Source: Pycnococcus provasolii
Taxonomy: Eukaryota > Chlorophyta > Pseudoscourfieldiophyceae > Pseudoscourfieldiales
DNA length: 64,000 bases
Direction: 5' to 3'
Assembly: GCA_049487715.1 (NCBI GenBank)
Contig: CP150553.1
Coordinates: 1-64,000, forward strand
Shown: in pieces, positions 40,493 through 50,013 of the stretch
How the letters are laid out: every line of letters begins with the position of its first letter
How positions within the stretch are numbered: the stretch's first letter is position 1
The notes under the pieces: generated by a model
The model's database searches: none
Seen by the model: only the letters and a program-made list of their open reading frames with translations
Told to the model about the DNA's origin: nothing
Made by a program: the position numbers and the translations under genes

Positions 40493-42673
40493 ATGACGGA
40501 GCCCGCAGCGGAGCAGGCGCCTGCGGACGCGGCAGCGCCTGCGGTGCAGGAGCAGGAGCAGCAGGAGCAGCAGCAGGAGCAGCCTTCGTTCCCGCTCGTG
40601 CTTGCCACGGGGCAGGAGTTTGTGCGCAGCACGCTCTTCAGCGGCATCGCGCCAAGAGAGGCGCTTCGCCGCATTCGCGAGGCGGTGAGACTCACGGCGC
40701 CGGCGGCACCGCTGCTTCTCGACTTTCTGAAGGAGCTTGACGTGCCTCTGGATGAGGCGCACAGACGCGTTACCAGGGCGGCTGTCGAGGAGACGACGTC
40801 GAGGCTACCAAATCTGCCGCAGGAGGAGCTGCGCAACCTCGTCAGGCTCACCGCACCGTACCTGGCGATGCCCGCGCTGCGTTCCGTTCCGCTCGCGGCA
40901 ATGGCGCACCTTACCGAGGGCGTGCCGTCGGGCGTGCTTGCCGCCATCACGCAGGCGCTGACGCGCAAGGAGGGCAGGAAGAGTGTTACCATCGACGAAC
41001 TTCCGGATCGCGTGCGCCGGCAGGCTTGGGAGGTGACGCCGATCCTGCTCCTCGAGCAAGTCTTGCCTCCCACCGCTTCGTACGCCGCGGAGGATCACGC
41101 GGCGGAGCTGGGGCGTGTTCAAGCTTCTCTCTGCGGCGGCGACGCTGGCTGGGAGCGTGGCAAACTGCGCCGCACGAGCAAAGCGCTCGGGCAGCTGGTG
41201 GACACCGTGGGCGCAAGCACCACGCTGTACGAGTCCATCATGGGCATGGTTCGCCGCGCGTACGCGGGCGTGAGGGTACAGAACGACACGAAGCCTGTAC
41301 TGTCCGCACCGGCGGCGGAGGGCGCCTTGGCGCTCACATTCTGGCCAGCACTTCGCACGCAGCTGCTCATGAAATTGCACGAGACTGGGCGTGGCGCGAC
41401 TGAAGGTGACAGGCGCAAGCGACTTGCCTGGGCACTCGATGCATGCGTCAAGGTGGGCACGGTTGGCGACCGGTATATCATAGAGCTTGGCGAAGGGCTG
41501 AGGGAAGCTCTGGAGCCACAGAAGCGCAAAGCGCCAGCATCAGCCGCGCCGGCATCGAAGCGCGCGAGGGGAGGCGCGGGTGGTCCCTCTGGCGCCGGAG
41601 CGGGAGTCCCGCTCGCGTCGTCCGCAGGAACCGACGATCTCCCCACCGTGGTTGATGGTGCGGTGCGCGCTGCATCCGCAGCCGGCAGCAGCTCGATTGA
41701 ACGGCGACTGCTCGCGATCGCGGATGCCGGTATTGTTCTCGCCGACGCTCCGGTGGCAGCGCTGCTTGGCAGGACTCTGCTCGGTAGAGTCAGAGAGTGC
41801 ATCGAAGGTGACATACTGCCAACGAAAGATGCATCTGTGCGCCTCCTTCTCCTCTGCCTGGCACTGAGCGTGAGTGCACGAAAGTGCGCAAAGGAGTACG
41901 CTAAGGTGTCGATCACCGGAGAACTGGCGAAAGACGCCAAGGCTGCTTTCGCGTTTGACGAGGAGTGCCTTCGAGACATGCTCGGCCTCGTCGGCGAGCT
42001 CGAGGTGGAGGCTATGCTTCGTGACGAGGACGACTTGACGGCGACTGCGGCGGCGGCTGACGCAACGGACGTTGACGTTGCACGTTTGTCGGACCTCGTC
42101 AACCGCAATCGCTGCGCTCGGCGCATCGCGCTGCTACTGCTCATTGAGCGGTTGCGCAGCAAAGACGACGGCGGTGCCGCGCCTCTGATTCGCGCCCTCG
42201 AAGGCTCAATGGCCAAGCCGCGCAATCGTGAGGAGGAGGGTCACGTGCTTGCCGCTCTCGCGTCGTGCATCGTCGCTCGTGCGAATGCCGCCGCCGCGGC
42301 ACCGCCGACGGACGAAGATCCTGCGCCGATTCCCGCTCTGCTGGATCGACGCCGCGCGCTGTCGGGCATATGCAGCTTGACAGATGCGGACGCGTCGCGA
42401 CACACGGAGGTTTCCTCCACGATTGCGGAAGCTCTTCGCGTGCACACCTCCGCCGCTCAGCGTGGCCTTGAACGTGCCACATCAATGCTCCACAAGGCAA
42501 AAGCGAGGAGAAAAGAGGCGGAAGATGCTGCGGTACCTGACGAGGGCGAGGTTGTCGAGGAGGGCGAGGTCAGTGGCGAGGCGGAGGTGCAAGAGGCGGT
42601 GGAGGCGGAGAAGGATGCCTCGGCACGCGTCGATGCGTGGAGGACATACTGCGACTCTCTCGTTGTAAGGTAA
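40493..42673 (+). CDS. NELF-B / COBRA1-like negative elongation factor subunit
   Basis: This 726-residue protein has the order of conserved blocks seen in NELF-B: APREALRRIREA, then VRRQAWEVTPILLLEQVLPP, then RTSKALGQLVDTVGASTTLYE, then FWPALRTQLLMKLHE, and then LAWALDACVK. In animals NELF-B is a scaffold of the NELF complex, which with DSIF holds RNA polymerase II at promoter-proximal pauses. The N-terminus is a Gln/Glu/Ala-rich tail. A low-complexity Ala/Gly insert lies near residues 342-375. The C-terminal 90 residues are acidic. The start codon is the first in frame after a GC-rich leader. The assignment rests on several blocks in the right order, not on a search. Confidence 0.7.
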   Translation: MTEPAAEQAPADAAAPAVQEQEQQEQQQEQPSFPLVLATGQEFVRSTLFSGIAPREALRRIREAVRLTAPAAPLLLDFLKELDVPLDEAHRRVTRAAVEETTSRLPNLPQEELRNLVRLTAPYLAMPALRSVPLAAMAHLTEGVPSGVLAAITQALTRKEGRKSVTIDELPDRVRRQAWEVTPILLLEQVLPPTASYAAEDHAAELGRVQASLCGGDAGWERGKLRRTSKALGQLVDTVGASTTLYESIMGMVRRAYAGVRVQNDTKPVLSAPAAEGALALTFWPALRTQLLMKLHETGRGATEGDRRKRLAWALDACVKVGTVGDRYIIELGEGLREALEPQKRKAPASAAPASKRARGGAGGPSGAGAGVPLASSAGTDDLPTVVDGAVRAASAAGSSSIERRLLAIADAGIVLADAPVAALLGRTLLGRVRECIEGDILPTKDASVRLLLLCLALSVSARKCAKEYAKVSITGELAKDAKAAFAFDEECLRDMLGLVGELEVEAMLRDEDDLTATAAAADATDVDVARLSDLVNRNRCARRIALLLLIERLRSKDDGGAAPLIRALEGSMAKPRNREEEGHVLAALASCIVARANAAAAAPPTDEDPAPIPALLDRRRALSGICSLTDADASRHTEVSSTIAEALRVHTSAAQRGLERATSMLHKAKARRKEAEDAAVPDEGEVVEEGEVSGEAEVQEAVEAEKDASARVDAWRTYCDSLVVR

Positions 42674-42697
42674 AAAAAAATTGTGTTTTTCAGTACT

Positions 42698-43630
42698 TCA
42701 ATTACATGTTGCGTCGGTGTGTTCGTCCAACACCGCGTCGAGTGTGCGCTCCGATGAGAACTTGTTGTGCAGTGGGAAATCAAGCGGGCATTGCTCAGGT
42801 TGGTCAAGCACCCGTCGCAGCTCGGAGGCAACAACGTCATTCCCGCTGGCGTTCAGGTGTAGTCCGTCACTCAACAGTGCGCCTACGTTTCCACCATACA
42901 GCTCATCTGCGATTTGGTGGAACTTTTCAAAAATGTTGACGAACGTAGCAGACTCTTCTTTTGCCGCCACCTCCGCGGCGGCTGCGTACTTTTGCGTGTG
43001 TTCGTCTGTTCTGTCGTCCGCCGCTCCCGCTTCCCCGTACTTTTCCTGGGCACACGCCTGTCTCTGCGCGTGGTCGATGGGTGGCGGCGACAAGACGACG
43101 ACTTGCGTTGCTCCTCTTCTTCTGAATTCCCGCACGAATTCCTTAATATTTTCTGTGTACTCCTGTAAAGGAACCGCCTGTCTTTCGCTGGATCCTCCCG
43201 GCAACGCTGCGTCGTTCGCGCCGAAGAATATGACTGCCCAGTCCACCGTTGCGGGAATCACCACCCGAACATCATCCTCGTCGTCACGTTCGTCGTTCGT
43301 GCTGATGTCATCGCCTTTATCTCTCACCAAGCACGCCTTGGCCCATCTGGTGTTGTACCCGCTCATTCCTCTGTTGATGACGTCAGCGCGTCGTCGGTAG
43401 TGCTCCGCCAGTTGCGCGGCCCATCCTCGTATGTCGACTCTCCACCCGTGCTCGGTGATGGAGTCGCCGAACAAGAGCAGCGTGCGCCTGGGGTTGGCAC
43501 CAGGCGCAAGAGAGGAGGGACCACCACCTGCCATGGAGTCAGACAACACGACACTGATAGAGACTAAGAGTACCAGGCCAATAGTAATAACAAACAAAGA
43601 GTGGCGAGGCGAGACGGGAACATTGCGCAT
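42698..43630 (-). CDS. IAH1-like SGNH/GDSL esterase
   Basis: This 310-residue protein has a signal-anchor or signal peptide (about residues 11-30). A GDSL-family hydrolase of the isoamyl-acetate-hydrolysing esterase type follows. Block I is LLLFGDSITEHGW with the catalytic serine. The next blocks are GWAAQLAEHYRRRADVINRGMSGYNTRWA, and block III FFGANDA. Near the C-terminus DGLHLNASGND gives the catalytic Asp and His. It would hydrolyse short ester bonds in the secretory pathway or outside the cell. A charged insert of about 20 residues (DKGDDISTNDERDDEDD) interrupts the core. It is convergent with the NELF-B-like gene and divergent from the lipoxygenase-like gene. Confidence 0.85.
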   Translation of the reverse strand: MRNVPVSPRHSLFVITIGLVLLVSISVVLSDSMAGGGPSSLAPGANPRRTLLLFGDSITEHGWRVDIRGWAAQLAEHYRRRADVINRGMSGYNTRWAKACLVRDKGDDISTNDERDDEDDVRVVIPATVDWAVIFFGANDAALPGGSSERQAVPLQEYTENIKEFVREFRRRGATQVVVLSPPPIDHAQRQACAQEKYGEAGAADDRTDEHTQKYAAAAEVAAKEESATFVNIFEKFHQIADELYGGNVGALLSDGLHLNASGNDVVASELRRVLDQPEQCPLDFPLHNKFSSERTLDAVLDEHTDATCN

Positions 43631-44042
43631 CCTAAAACACTTGCTAATTAAGGGAAAAAAGGAGAGGTTTTTCAGCCTTATGTGATGAAAACCTTCCTTG
43701 GACAGATTTCCCCAACCAACCCCTCATTCTGTCATTTGGTTCGGTCCTCCAGGCAGATTAACCTTAGGTCGAGGTACCTGGTCGAGGTCTTTCGAGGCTT
43801 CTTTCGGAAACCAACCGGTGGCACCGTTAAAGCAATCAAGAAAAAAAAAGGAAGGCACATTATTAGTACCTCCCCCCACCTACTTCCTTCCTTCCTTGGG
43901 ACTCGGAAAGCCGCGGAAAGCGAAGTATTAGTGCAAGTCGGCATTAAGCGGGTGCACTCTCGCGTCGTCGTCGGCGTCGGCGTCATCCAGTCCACCATAA
44001 GAAAAGAATAGAAGCAGAGAATATAATATTATATTATATAAT
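43631..44042. promoter_or_regulatory. Divergent promoter region (esterase / lipoxygenase)
   Basis: This spacer lies between two start codons. Immediately before the lipoxygenase-like ATG there is an AT-only block, AATATAATATTATATTATAT and following bases (about 44019-44042). It is strikingly AT-rich for this genome and could serve as a TATA region or a leader. A CTTCCTTCCTTCCTT repeat lies near 43884-43900. Confidence 0.45.
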
Positions 44043-47000
44043 ATGGGCGCGCGCGTCTCGTACGAAACGCAGGCGGACGGAAGCGAGCTCGCCGTGCGCA
44101 CAAAAAAGCGTGTCGAAACCTTAACAGACGAACTCACGGGAGAAAAGGAAAAGGTGCTCGTCATTTACGAGGAAGTGCCCAAACACATACCGAGAGGGGA
44201 GAGGTACCGCGTCACCGTGTACTCTGGACCGCACGCGGAAAGCGGGGCGGACGCGGCCATCGCGTTCGTCATACACGGAAGCCTCTCTTCCACAGACGCG
44301 ATTCCGCTGCAGCCGGTCCTCAACAGGCAGCTCGCGGACCTGCACGCGCGGTGGCACACTGGCGACAAGGCGGGACGGGCGGACCAGATGAAGCGCGTTG
44401 ACCCAAACGCGCCGCCAGTAAGACCAGGCTCAAACGCCGCGCCGCCGGGAGCGGGCGCGCACGAGGAGACGTTCACGTTCGAGCTCGCCGAGCCACTAGG
44501 CGCGTTCGGCGCGGTGGAGTTCTTCAACAGAGGGAAAGGACCCAGGAGCGACTGGGAGGTTCTCAACGTGAGCCTGCGGCGCGTCATGGCGGACGGCCTG
44601 AAGCACGAGTCAGAGGCGAGTGCGGCAGTCAACGTGCCGTGCTACGGCTGGGTCAAGGGAGGGACGAGCAGGCTGTTCTTCGGCGCGCTCGCGTGCCTGC
44701 CTCAGCACTGCCCAGCTTGGATGAGAGATCGACGTGCCGCGGAACTGCACAGGTATCGCAGCGCGTTTCCCATTGCAAAGAACCTCACAGGCGCGCTGCC
44801 GGCGACGATTGACGTGCGCCATGCGGACGACCTGCCCCGTGACGAGCGCCTGTACGGCCCGAACGCTGCGACTCTCGACCCGAAGCTGCGCGCGTCGCGC
44901 CTTCTCGTGCGCCGCCGCCTCTCGCGCCTGCTCGGCGTGCAAGATTCGTGGGACGGTGTGGACGTGAAACAGATTCGGCCCGGCGAGCTGCACGGCGAGC
45001 TGTACTCGAGCGGCGAAGAGGCGTATCGTATGGGCCGACAAGCGCTGTACGACGACGGAGAGGCAAGCGTGGCAAGCCGCGGAGGAACGCAGTTCGACCT
45101 GCTGCGTGCTTCCATAGATGCGGGCATTGAGCCGAGCGAGCTGAAGCGCGCGGTGCGCGAAGATGGCACCGTCGACGCCGAGGTGCTGGCATCCATCCTG
45201 CCGGACGACGCTGACGCGCTCGCGGCGGCCATCGCGCTGCAGCCGAACATCGACGATGTGCAGCTGCGACTGGAGGACTTTCTGCATGAGGACACCCTGA
45301 AATCTGGCCTGCCCGCCCCTGCGCTCGCGGGATTTAATACGTGGGCCGAGGATGTGGAATTTGGCAGGCGCGTTCTGCAGGGATGCCATCCAAGCGTGCT
45401 TCGCGCGTGCCGCCGAATACCGTCTTGCGTGCGACCGCCCAGAGACGCGCTCGTTCCGTACCTGCGCCCAGGCTTCACCCTGGAAGACGAGGCGCAGGCA
45501 GGTCGCGTTTTCGCACTGGACTACGCGTTCATGCGCGAGCACTGCCCAGAGGATGCCGACCGACCGAGCGGTTGGACAAGACATGACAAGTGCTGCACCG
45601 CCCCGCTCTGCCTGATGTACCTGGCAGACGATCCGCTAAGCACTCGCTCGCGCGACGGCGGCGGGCGCAACGCGACTTGCCTCGTGCCGATAGCGATCGT
45701 GCTGCATCCAGCCCTTCCCAGCGCCGAGGAGCTCATGCAGGCGGAGGCGGATCGTCTGAAGAGAGCGCGCGGCGTGAGCCCGTCTTCCAGATCACCGACG
45801 CCTCCGGCATCGGCAGAGTCGTCACCCGTCGCGTCCGCGCCGGCACCTGAGCCTTCGTCGTCCATGCCACCAACGTTCACGCCCGCGGACAGCGTGTGGG
45901 ACTGGCGCACGGCCAAGGCGCACGTAATGTGTGCCGACAGCCAGTACCACTTCCTTGGGTCGTTCTACCTGCGAAGTCATGCCGTGCTTGAGCCATTCGC
46001 GCTGTCTCTCAGGAGGCACCTTAGCCCGATGCACCCTCTGTTCAAGCTGCTTCGGCCGCACCTGCGGTACGTGCTCTCTTCGGCTGTGGAGCTCAGAAGG
46101 GCGATCGTCGATCATGGCACCATTGCAGACACACTCTTCGGCGTTGCCGCAAGCCCTAAGCCGCTGCTTCTCGCGATGCATGTTCGCAACATGAGAAAGC
46201 AGGCTCATGAGGCTACGTTGCGCCAAGAGGATGCGGCTCAGGCCTCGAAGGGCAAGAGGTCCGGGTGGGGACGGTGGGCGCCGAAGCAAGAGGACGCGAA
46301 GAAGCTGGAGGAGGATCTCGACAGGATTGAGCTGCCGTCTTCTGGCGTGGACTCTTTCCTTCGCGACGAGTACAGCCGATGGCGCTTCGAGGACATGGCT
46401 TTCCCCGCGACGCTGCTGGAGCGTGGCCTAGACGGAAAGGAGAAGCTCCAAAACTATCCGTATCGTGACGACGGCATTCTGCTGTGGAGCAGCCTGGTCG
46501 ACTTCGTCGACGAGTACGTCAAGATCTACTACGTGAGTGACGCCGACGTGGCGAACGACCGCGAGCTGCAGGCGTTCTGGAACGAGGTGGTGAACGTGGG
46601 GCACAAGAAGCGCGAATTTCCGTTCCGTAAGCTTGACCACGCCGACGCCGTGTGCCGCGTGTGTGCGACGCTTTTGTGGATGTGCACGGGTCAGCACAGC
46701 TCTGTGCGGTACTCGATGTACGACGAATACGGCGCGGTGATGTTCCGCCCGCCGCACATGCGTGGTAAGCCACCCACCGAGCGCGGCAAGTGCAGCGAGA
46801 TCACCTTCCTCGACAGTCTGCCGAACATCTCGGACACCGTGGCGATGGCCGCGTTGGGTGCGGTGCTGTCTGGCACCAGCGAGCGCAACCCGCGGCTCAT
46901 GGACCTGAACGTTTATGAGGAGTACATCAACGATCCGCGGGCCAAGCAGGCGCTCGCGAGATTCTCGAATGCATGCGAGAAGGTGGAGAGCGTCATAGCA

Positions 47001-47075
47001 ATACGCAATCAGAGACGTCACATGCCGTATCCATTCATGATGCCGTCACGTGTTGGACTGAGTCCTGGCATATGA
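44043..47075 (+). CDS. PLAT-lipoxygenase-like protein with altered iron ligands
   Basis: This 1,010-residue protein has an N-terminal PLAT/LH2 beta-sandwich (about residues 58-180). A full lipoxygenase fold follows, with blocks WAEDVEFGRRVLQGCHPSVL, LVPIAIVLHPALPSAEE, FYLRSHAVLEPFALSLRRHL and TGQHSSVRYSMYDEYG. Family members insert O2 into polyunsaturated fatty acids. The iron site is usually His, His, His, Asn/His and the C-terminal Ile. Here His636 is present, but the position five residues on, normally the second His, is Phe641. His885 is present, but the usual Asn four residues on is Arg889. The C-terminal Ile1010 is kept. Two of five ligands are therefore lost, and a non-catalytic or altered-metal protein is likely. 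No introns or signal peptide are seen. Confidence 0.88.
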   Translation: MGARVSYETQADGSELAVRTKKRVETLTDELTGEKEKVLVIYEEVPKHIPRGERYRVTVYSGPHAESGADAAIAFVIHGSLSSTDAIPLQPVLNRQLADLHARWHTGDKAGRADQMKRVDPNAPPVRPGSNAAPPGAGAHEETFTFELAEPLGAFGAVEFFNRGKGPRSDWEVLNVSLRRVMADGLKHESEASAAVNVPCYGWVKGGTSRLFFGALACLPQHCPAWMRDRRAAELHRYRSAFPIAKNLTGALPATIDVRHADDLPRDERLYGPNAATLDPKLRASRLLVRRRLSRLLGVQDSWDGVDVKQIRPGELHGELYSSGEEAYRMGRQALYDDGEASVASRGGTQFDLLRASIDAGIEPSELKRAVREDGTVDAEVLASILPDDADALAAAIALQPNIDDVQLRLEDFLHEDTLKSGLPAPALAGFNTWAEDVEFGRRVLQGCHPSVLRACRRIPSCVRPPRDALVPYLRPGFTLEDEAQAGRVFALDYAFMREHCPEDADRPSGWTRHDKCCTAPLCLMYLADDPLSTRSRDGGGRNATCLVPIAIVLHPALPSAEELMQAEADRLKRARGVSPSSRSPTPPASAESSPVASAPAPEPSSSMPPTFTPADSVWDWRTAKAHVMCADSQYHFLGSFYLRSHAVLEPFALSLRRHLSPMHPLFKLLRPHLRYVLSSAVELRRAIVDHGTIADTLFGVAASPKPLLLAMHVRNMRKQAHEATLRQEDAAQASKGKRSGWGRWAPKQEDAKKLEEDLDRIELPSSGVDSFLRDEYSRWRFEDMAFPATLLERGLDGKEKLQNYPYRDDGILLWSSLVDFVDEYVKIYYVSDADVANDRELQAFWNEVVNVGHKKREFPFRKLDHADAVCRVCATLLWMCTGQHSSVRYSMYDEYGAVMFRPPHMRGKPPTERGKCSEITFLDSLPNISDTVAMAALGAVLSGTSERNPRLMDLNVYEEYINDPRAKQALARFSNACEKVESVIAIRNQRRHMPYPFMMPSRVGLSPGI

Positions 47076-47220
47076 AAAACATTTGTGTGTGTAACATAGG
47101 TAGGAGAACACTCCTTACATATCGACGATTTATGTTCTTTCTTTCTTTTTTCAACAGGGTCAGGGTATTCGTGTCGCACAACAAATGAGGTCGTTTATTA
47201 CTTTTGTGTTTACTGTATGC

Positions 47221-49131
47221 TTAGCGGCGCGGTGGGCTGCGACTGCGGTCGCGTGCACCAGCTCCTCCTCCGTATCCGCCGTACGATCCACCGCCGCCGT
47301 AGCCGCCGCCGGGTGGTGCTGCCATACCTCCTCCGCCGCCGTATCCTCCTCCTCCTCCTCCTCCACCTCCATATCCTCCTCCTCCGTATCCTCCTCCTCC
47401 GTATCCTCCTCCTGCTCCACCACCACCTGCTCCTCCGTACCCTCCTCCTCCGTACCCTCCTCCTCCGTATCCTCCTCCTCCACCTCCGTATCCTCCACCT
47501 CCGTATCCTCCTCCACCTCTTCCGCGTCCACCGCCGCGTCCGCCGAAGCTCCTGCCACGTCCAAAGCCACCGCTCGCAGCCAGCTGCTCCAACTCCGGCG
47601 ACACAGCCTGCTTCGCCTTTCTGAGCACCGGAATGAGCTGACTCGCCAGCTTGCCTTCGTCACTGCTCATGAATGTGTGGGCAGTGCCCTTCTTGCCCGC
47701 ACGCCCCGTTCGGCCGATGCGGTGCACGTAGTCCTCGACGCCGTTGGGGAAGTCGAAGTTGATCACGCACTCGACGTTCGGGATGTCGAGCCCGCGCGCG
47801 GCGACGTCCGTCGCCACCATCACCGGTCGCGACCCGTTCTTGAAGCTTCGCAGCGTGTTGTCGCGGTCGTACTGCGACTTGTCGCCGTGGATCGCCGAGG
47901 CGCCGAATTGCCGCGCTAGGCCGTACGCAATTTGGTCGCACTGCTTCTTCGTGTTGGCGAACACGATCACCTTTGCCGGACTTCCGTCGGCTCCCCGAGG
48001 CAAGCTTGAGATGATCTCCGGCAGCCGCCTCTCTTTGGCGAACCTGTCGCTGACAACCTCGATGCGCTGCTCGATGTCCGCGTTCGCGTTCAGCTGGTGC
48101 GGGTCGCCGATGAAGACGTGCACGGTGCTGTTGACGACGAACTGCGCCGCGATGCTCCTCACCTCCTTTGGCCACGTCGCGGAGAAGAAGAGCGTCTGGC
48201 GTGACGCGGGCACTTGCCTGACAATTTTCTGAATCTGAGGCTCGAATCCCATGTCGAGCATGCGATCCGCCTCGTCGAGCACGAGGTAGGACACCTGCGA
48301 CAGGTTCACACTCCTCTGTTCCAAGAAGTCGTTCAGTCGTCCCGGCGTGGCGATGACGATGTGCACTCCGTACGACAGGTCGCGAAGCTGAGGTCCCTTG
48401 GGCGCGCCGCCGTACAGGCACGTGTTGCGCACACCCTGCGTTCGCCCAAACTTGTCCGCTTCCTCCTTGATCTGGTTCGCGAGCTCGCGCGTGGGTGCGA
48501 TGCACAGCATCGTCGGTCCGGTTCTCGGGTCCTTTCGCGTGTTTGCGATTTGCACCAAGCCAGGCAGAAGGTACCCACACGTTTTTCCCGACCCCGTCTT
48601 GGCGATGGCGACGAGGTCGCGTCCCTGCATCGCGACGGGCCAAGCCTGGCTCTGGATGGGCGTGGGCGTCGCAAATCCCGCGCGTTGTATTTCCGCCATG
48701 ATGTCCGGCGAGAATCCCGCCTCGTCAAACTGGTAAAAGGGGTCCGGGCACGCCTGTCCTTGCACGGTCATGTTGTTTTCGCGCCGCCAGCCGAGCGCGC
48801 GGTCTGTGGACTGAAAGTCCTTGTTAAACTTCAGCTGCGTCGGCGCGGCGGGCATGGATGCGCCGGTGGGTAGAGCCATCGCCCCCGATCCACCACCACC
48901 ACCCCCGTACCCTCCTCCTCCTCCACCGCCACCCCCCCACTGCGAGCTGTACTGCAGGTTCCCGTCACGATAATCGCTCGACTCCGGCGCGGGCGCCTCG
49001 ACAGCCGCGGGCCGTTCGTACGTCGTGACGTTTGTGGCACCGTTCCAGTAGTACGTGTACCCCGAGTCGCTGTCGAACAGCTGGCGCCACGGCGGGGGCA
49101 GCGTGGGGTCGTCGCGCGCTTCGATCGGCAT
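47221..49131 (-). CDS. DEAD-box RNA helicase, p68/DDX5 type, with WW domain
   Basis: This 636-residue protein starts at ATG 49131, and an in-frame Met eight codons upstream is less likely. An N-terminal WW domain (LPPPWRQLFDSDSGYTYYWN and then GATNVTTYERP) resembles that of plant RH14/RH46-type helicases. The helicase core has AKTGSGKT, PTRELA, TPGR, VLDEADRMLDMGF, SATWP, ATDVAARGLD and HRIGRTGRAG. The C-terminal 100 residues are RGG/GYGGGG repeats that bind RNA. It is an ATP-dependent RNA helicase with nuclear roles in splicing, rRNA processing or transcription. It is tail to tail with the lipoxygenase-like gene. Ser-rich plus-strand frames over the repeat region are shadows. Confidence 0.93.
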   Translation of the reverse strand: MPIEARDDPTLPPPWRQLFDSDSGYTYYWNGATNVTTYERPAAVEAPAPESSDYRDGNLQYSSQWGGGGGGGGGYGGGGGGSGAMALPTGASMPAAPTQLKFNKDFQSTDRALGWRRENNMTVQGQACPDPFYQFDEAGFSPDIMAEIQRAGFATPTPIQSQAWPVAMQGRDLVAIAKTGSGKTCGYLLPGLVQIANTRKDPRTGPTMLCIAPTRELANQIKEEADKFGRTQGVRNTCLYGGAPKGPQLRDLSYGVHIVIATPGRLNDFLEQRSVNLSQVSYLVLDEADRMLDMGFEPQIQKIVRQVPASRQTLFFSATWPKEVRSIAAQFVVNSTVHVFIGDPHQLNANADIEQRIEVVSDRFAKERRLPEIISSLPRGADGSPAKVIVFANTKKQCDQIAYGLARQFGASAIHGDKSQYDRDNTLRSFKNGSRPVMVATDVAARGLDIPNVECVINFDFPNGVEDYVHRIGRTGRAGKKGTAHTFMSSDEGKLASQLIPVLRKAKQAVSPELEQLAASGGFGRGRSFGGRGGGRGRGGGGYGGGGYGGGGGGYGGGGYGGGGYGGAGGGGAGGGYGGGGYGGGGYGGGGGGGGGYGGGGGMAAPPGGGYGGGGSYGGYGGGAGARDRSRSPPRR

Positions 49132-50013
49132 AGTACTGAAGAAGGAAGAATGCAAAGAAGATGTCTGCTTTGCAGATGCAGATGCAGATGAGAAGGAGGA
49201 GAGAGATCGAGATGCGGGAAAGGGGAAGGGGGAGCCCCGCCGCCGAGAGACCCTGAGACTGAGAGAGGGCGTTGGAAGGGGAGGGGAAGGGGAAGGGGAA
49301 GGGGAACCGCAAAGCAGTTCCGACCAGGGAGAACCAGAAACTGCACAGAGGCGGAGGGTTTTGGAAGGGGAAATTCCCCCCCGGGAGAAGCAGGTTTGTT
49401 TTACGCGTTCTCCTGTTCCCTCCTGTTCCCTTTCCCAGACGAGTTTCCCAGAAGAAGAAGAAGAGAAAAAGGGAAGAAGGGAAAAAGGGAAACGGATCCC
49501 CCGGGCACCCGGGCCAGCCGGGGGGGAAAAGAGAGACCGTCGAGTTCGTTTTTAGGTTTTGGACCTTGGGTGACTAAAGTTTTTTTTTTTAAAGGTAGGC
49601 CTTCCTATCGTAGGGTTTAGCGTTAGGGTTAGCGTAGGGTTAGGGTTTGGGACGGTAGGGTTTGGGTTTTTGGTTAGGGCTAACCTTTAGGGTTAGGGTT
49701 AGGGAGGTGGGTTAGGGTTAGGTTCCCTCACCTAGGAACCGTTGAGGAGTCCGAGGAGAGGAGGAAGAGGCCCAAACGGTTCACATTCTCCAGGGAAAAT
49801 CTTCTACCGTACCCCTGATGGCGATGAGCGACGCACAGGCACACGGCTTGTGGTGAAAATCTAGGCTTGTGGTTGATTTTTCAAGACCAACTACAACTGT
49901 TCCGGCCCCTCCTCTTGGAACACACTCAGCAGCACCACTCAGCTGTCCCCGGCCCCGCGGGGAGATGAGACTACGATAGTCCCACTGCTAACCGCGTCAT
50001 CGGCACCCCCCCC
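49132..50013. other. Divergent promoter region with telomere-like tract
   Basis: This is 880 bp between the helicase start and the next plus-strand gene. The helicase-proximal half is purine-rich (GGGGAAGGGGAAGGGGAAGG near 49280, and GAAGAAGAAGAGAAAAAGGG near 49456). The middle holds the telomere-like tract at 49611-49725. The remainder shows no gene. Confidence 0.5.
49611..49725. repeat. Interstitial degenerate telomere-like tract (TTAGGG)
   Basis: About a dozen TTAGGG, TAGGGTT and related units are mixed with TTTGGG variants. They lie some 480 bp upstream of the helicase start codon. The orientation is opposite to the telomere at the left end. Confidence 0.88.

Noticed and set aside
41119-42225. 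368-residue minus-strand frame over the NELF-B-like gene
   Set aside because: Ser/Ala/Pro/Arg-rich antisense shadow. The plus frame has conserved blocks.
47185-47919. Serine-rich plus-strand open frame over the helicase 3' end
   Set aside because: It is the complement of the RGG/GYGG-repeat region of the DEAD-box helicase, so the Ser runs are a shadow of glycine codons.
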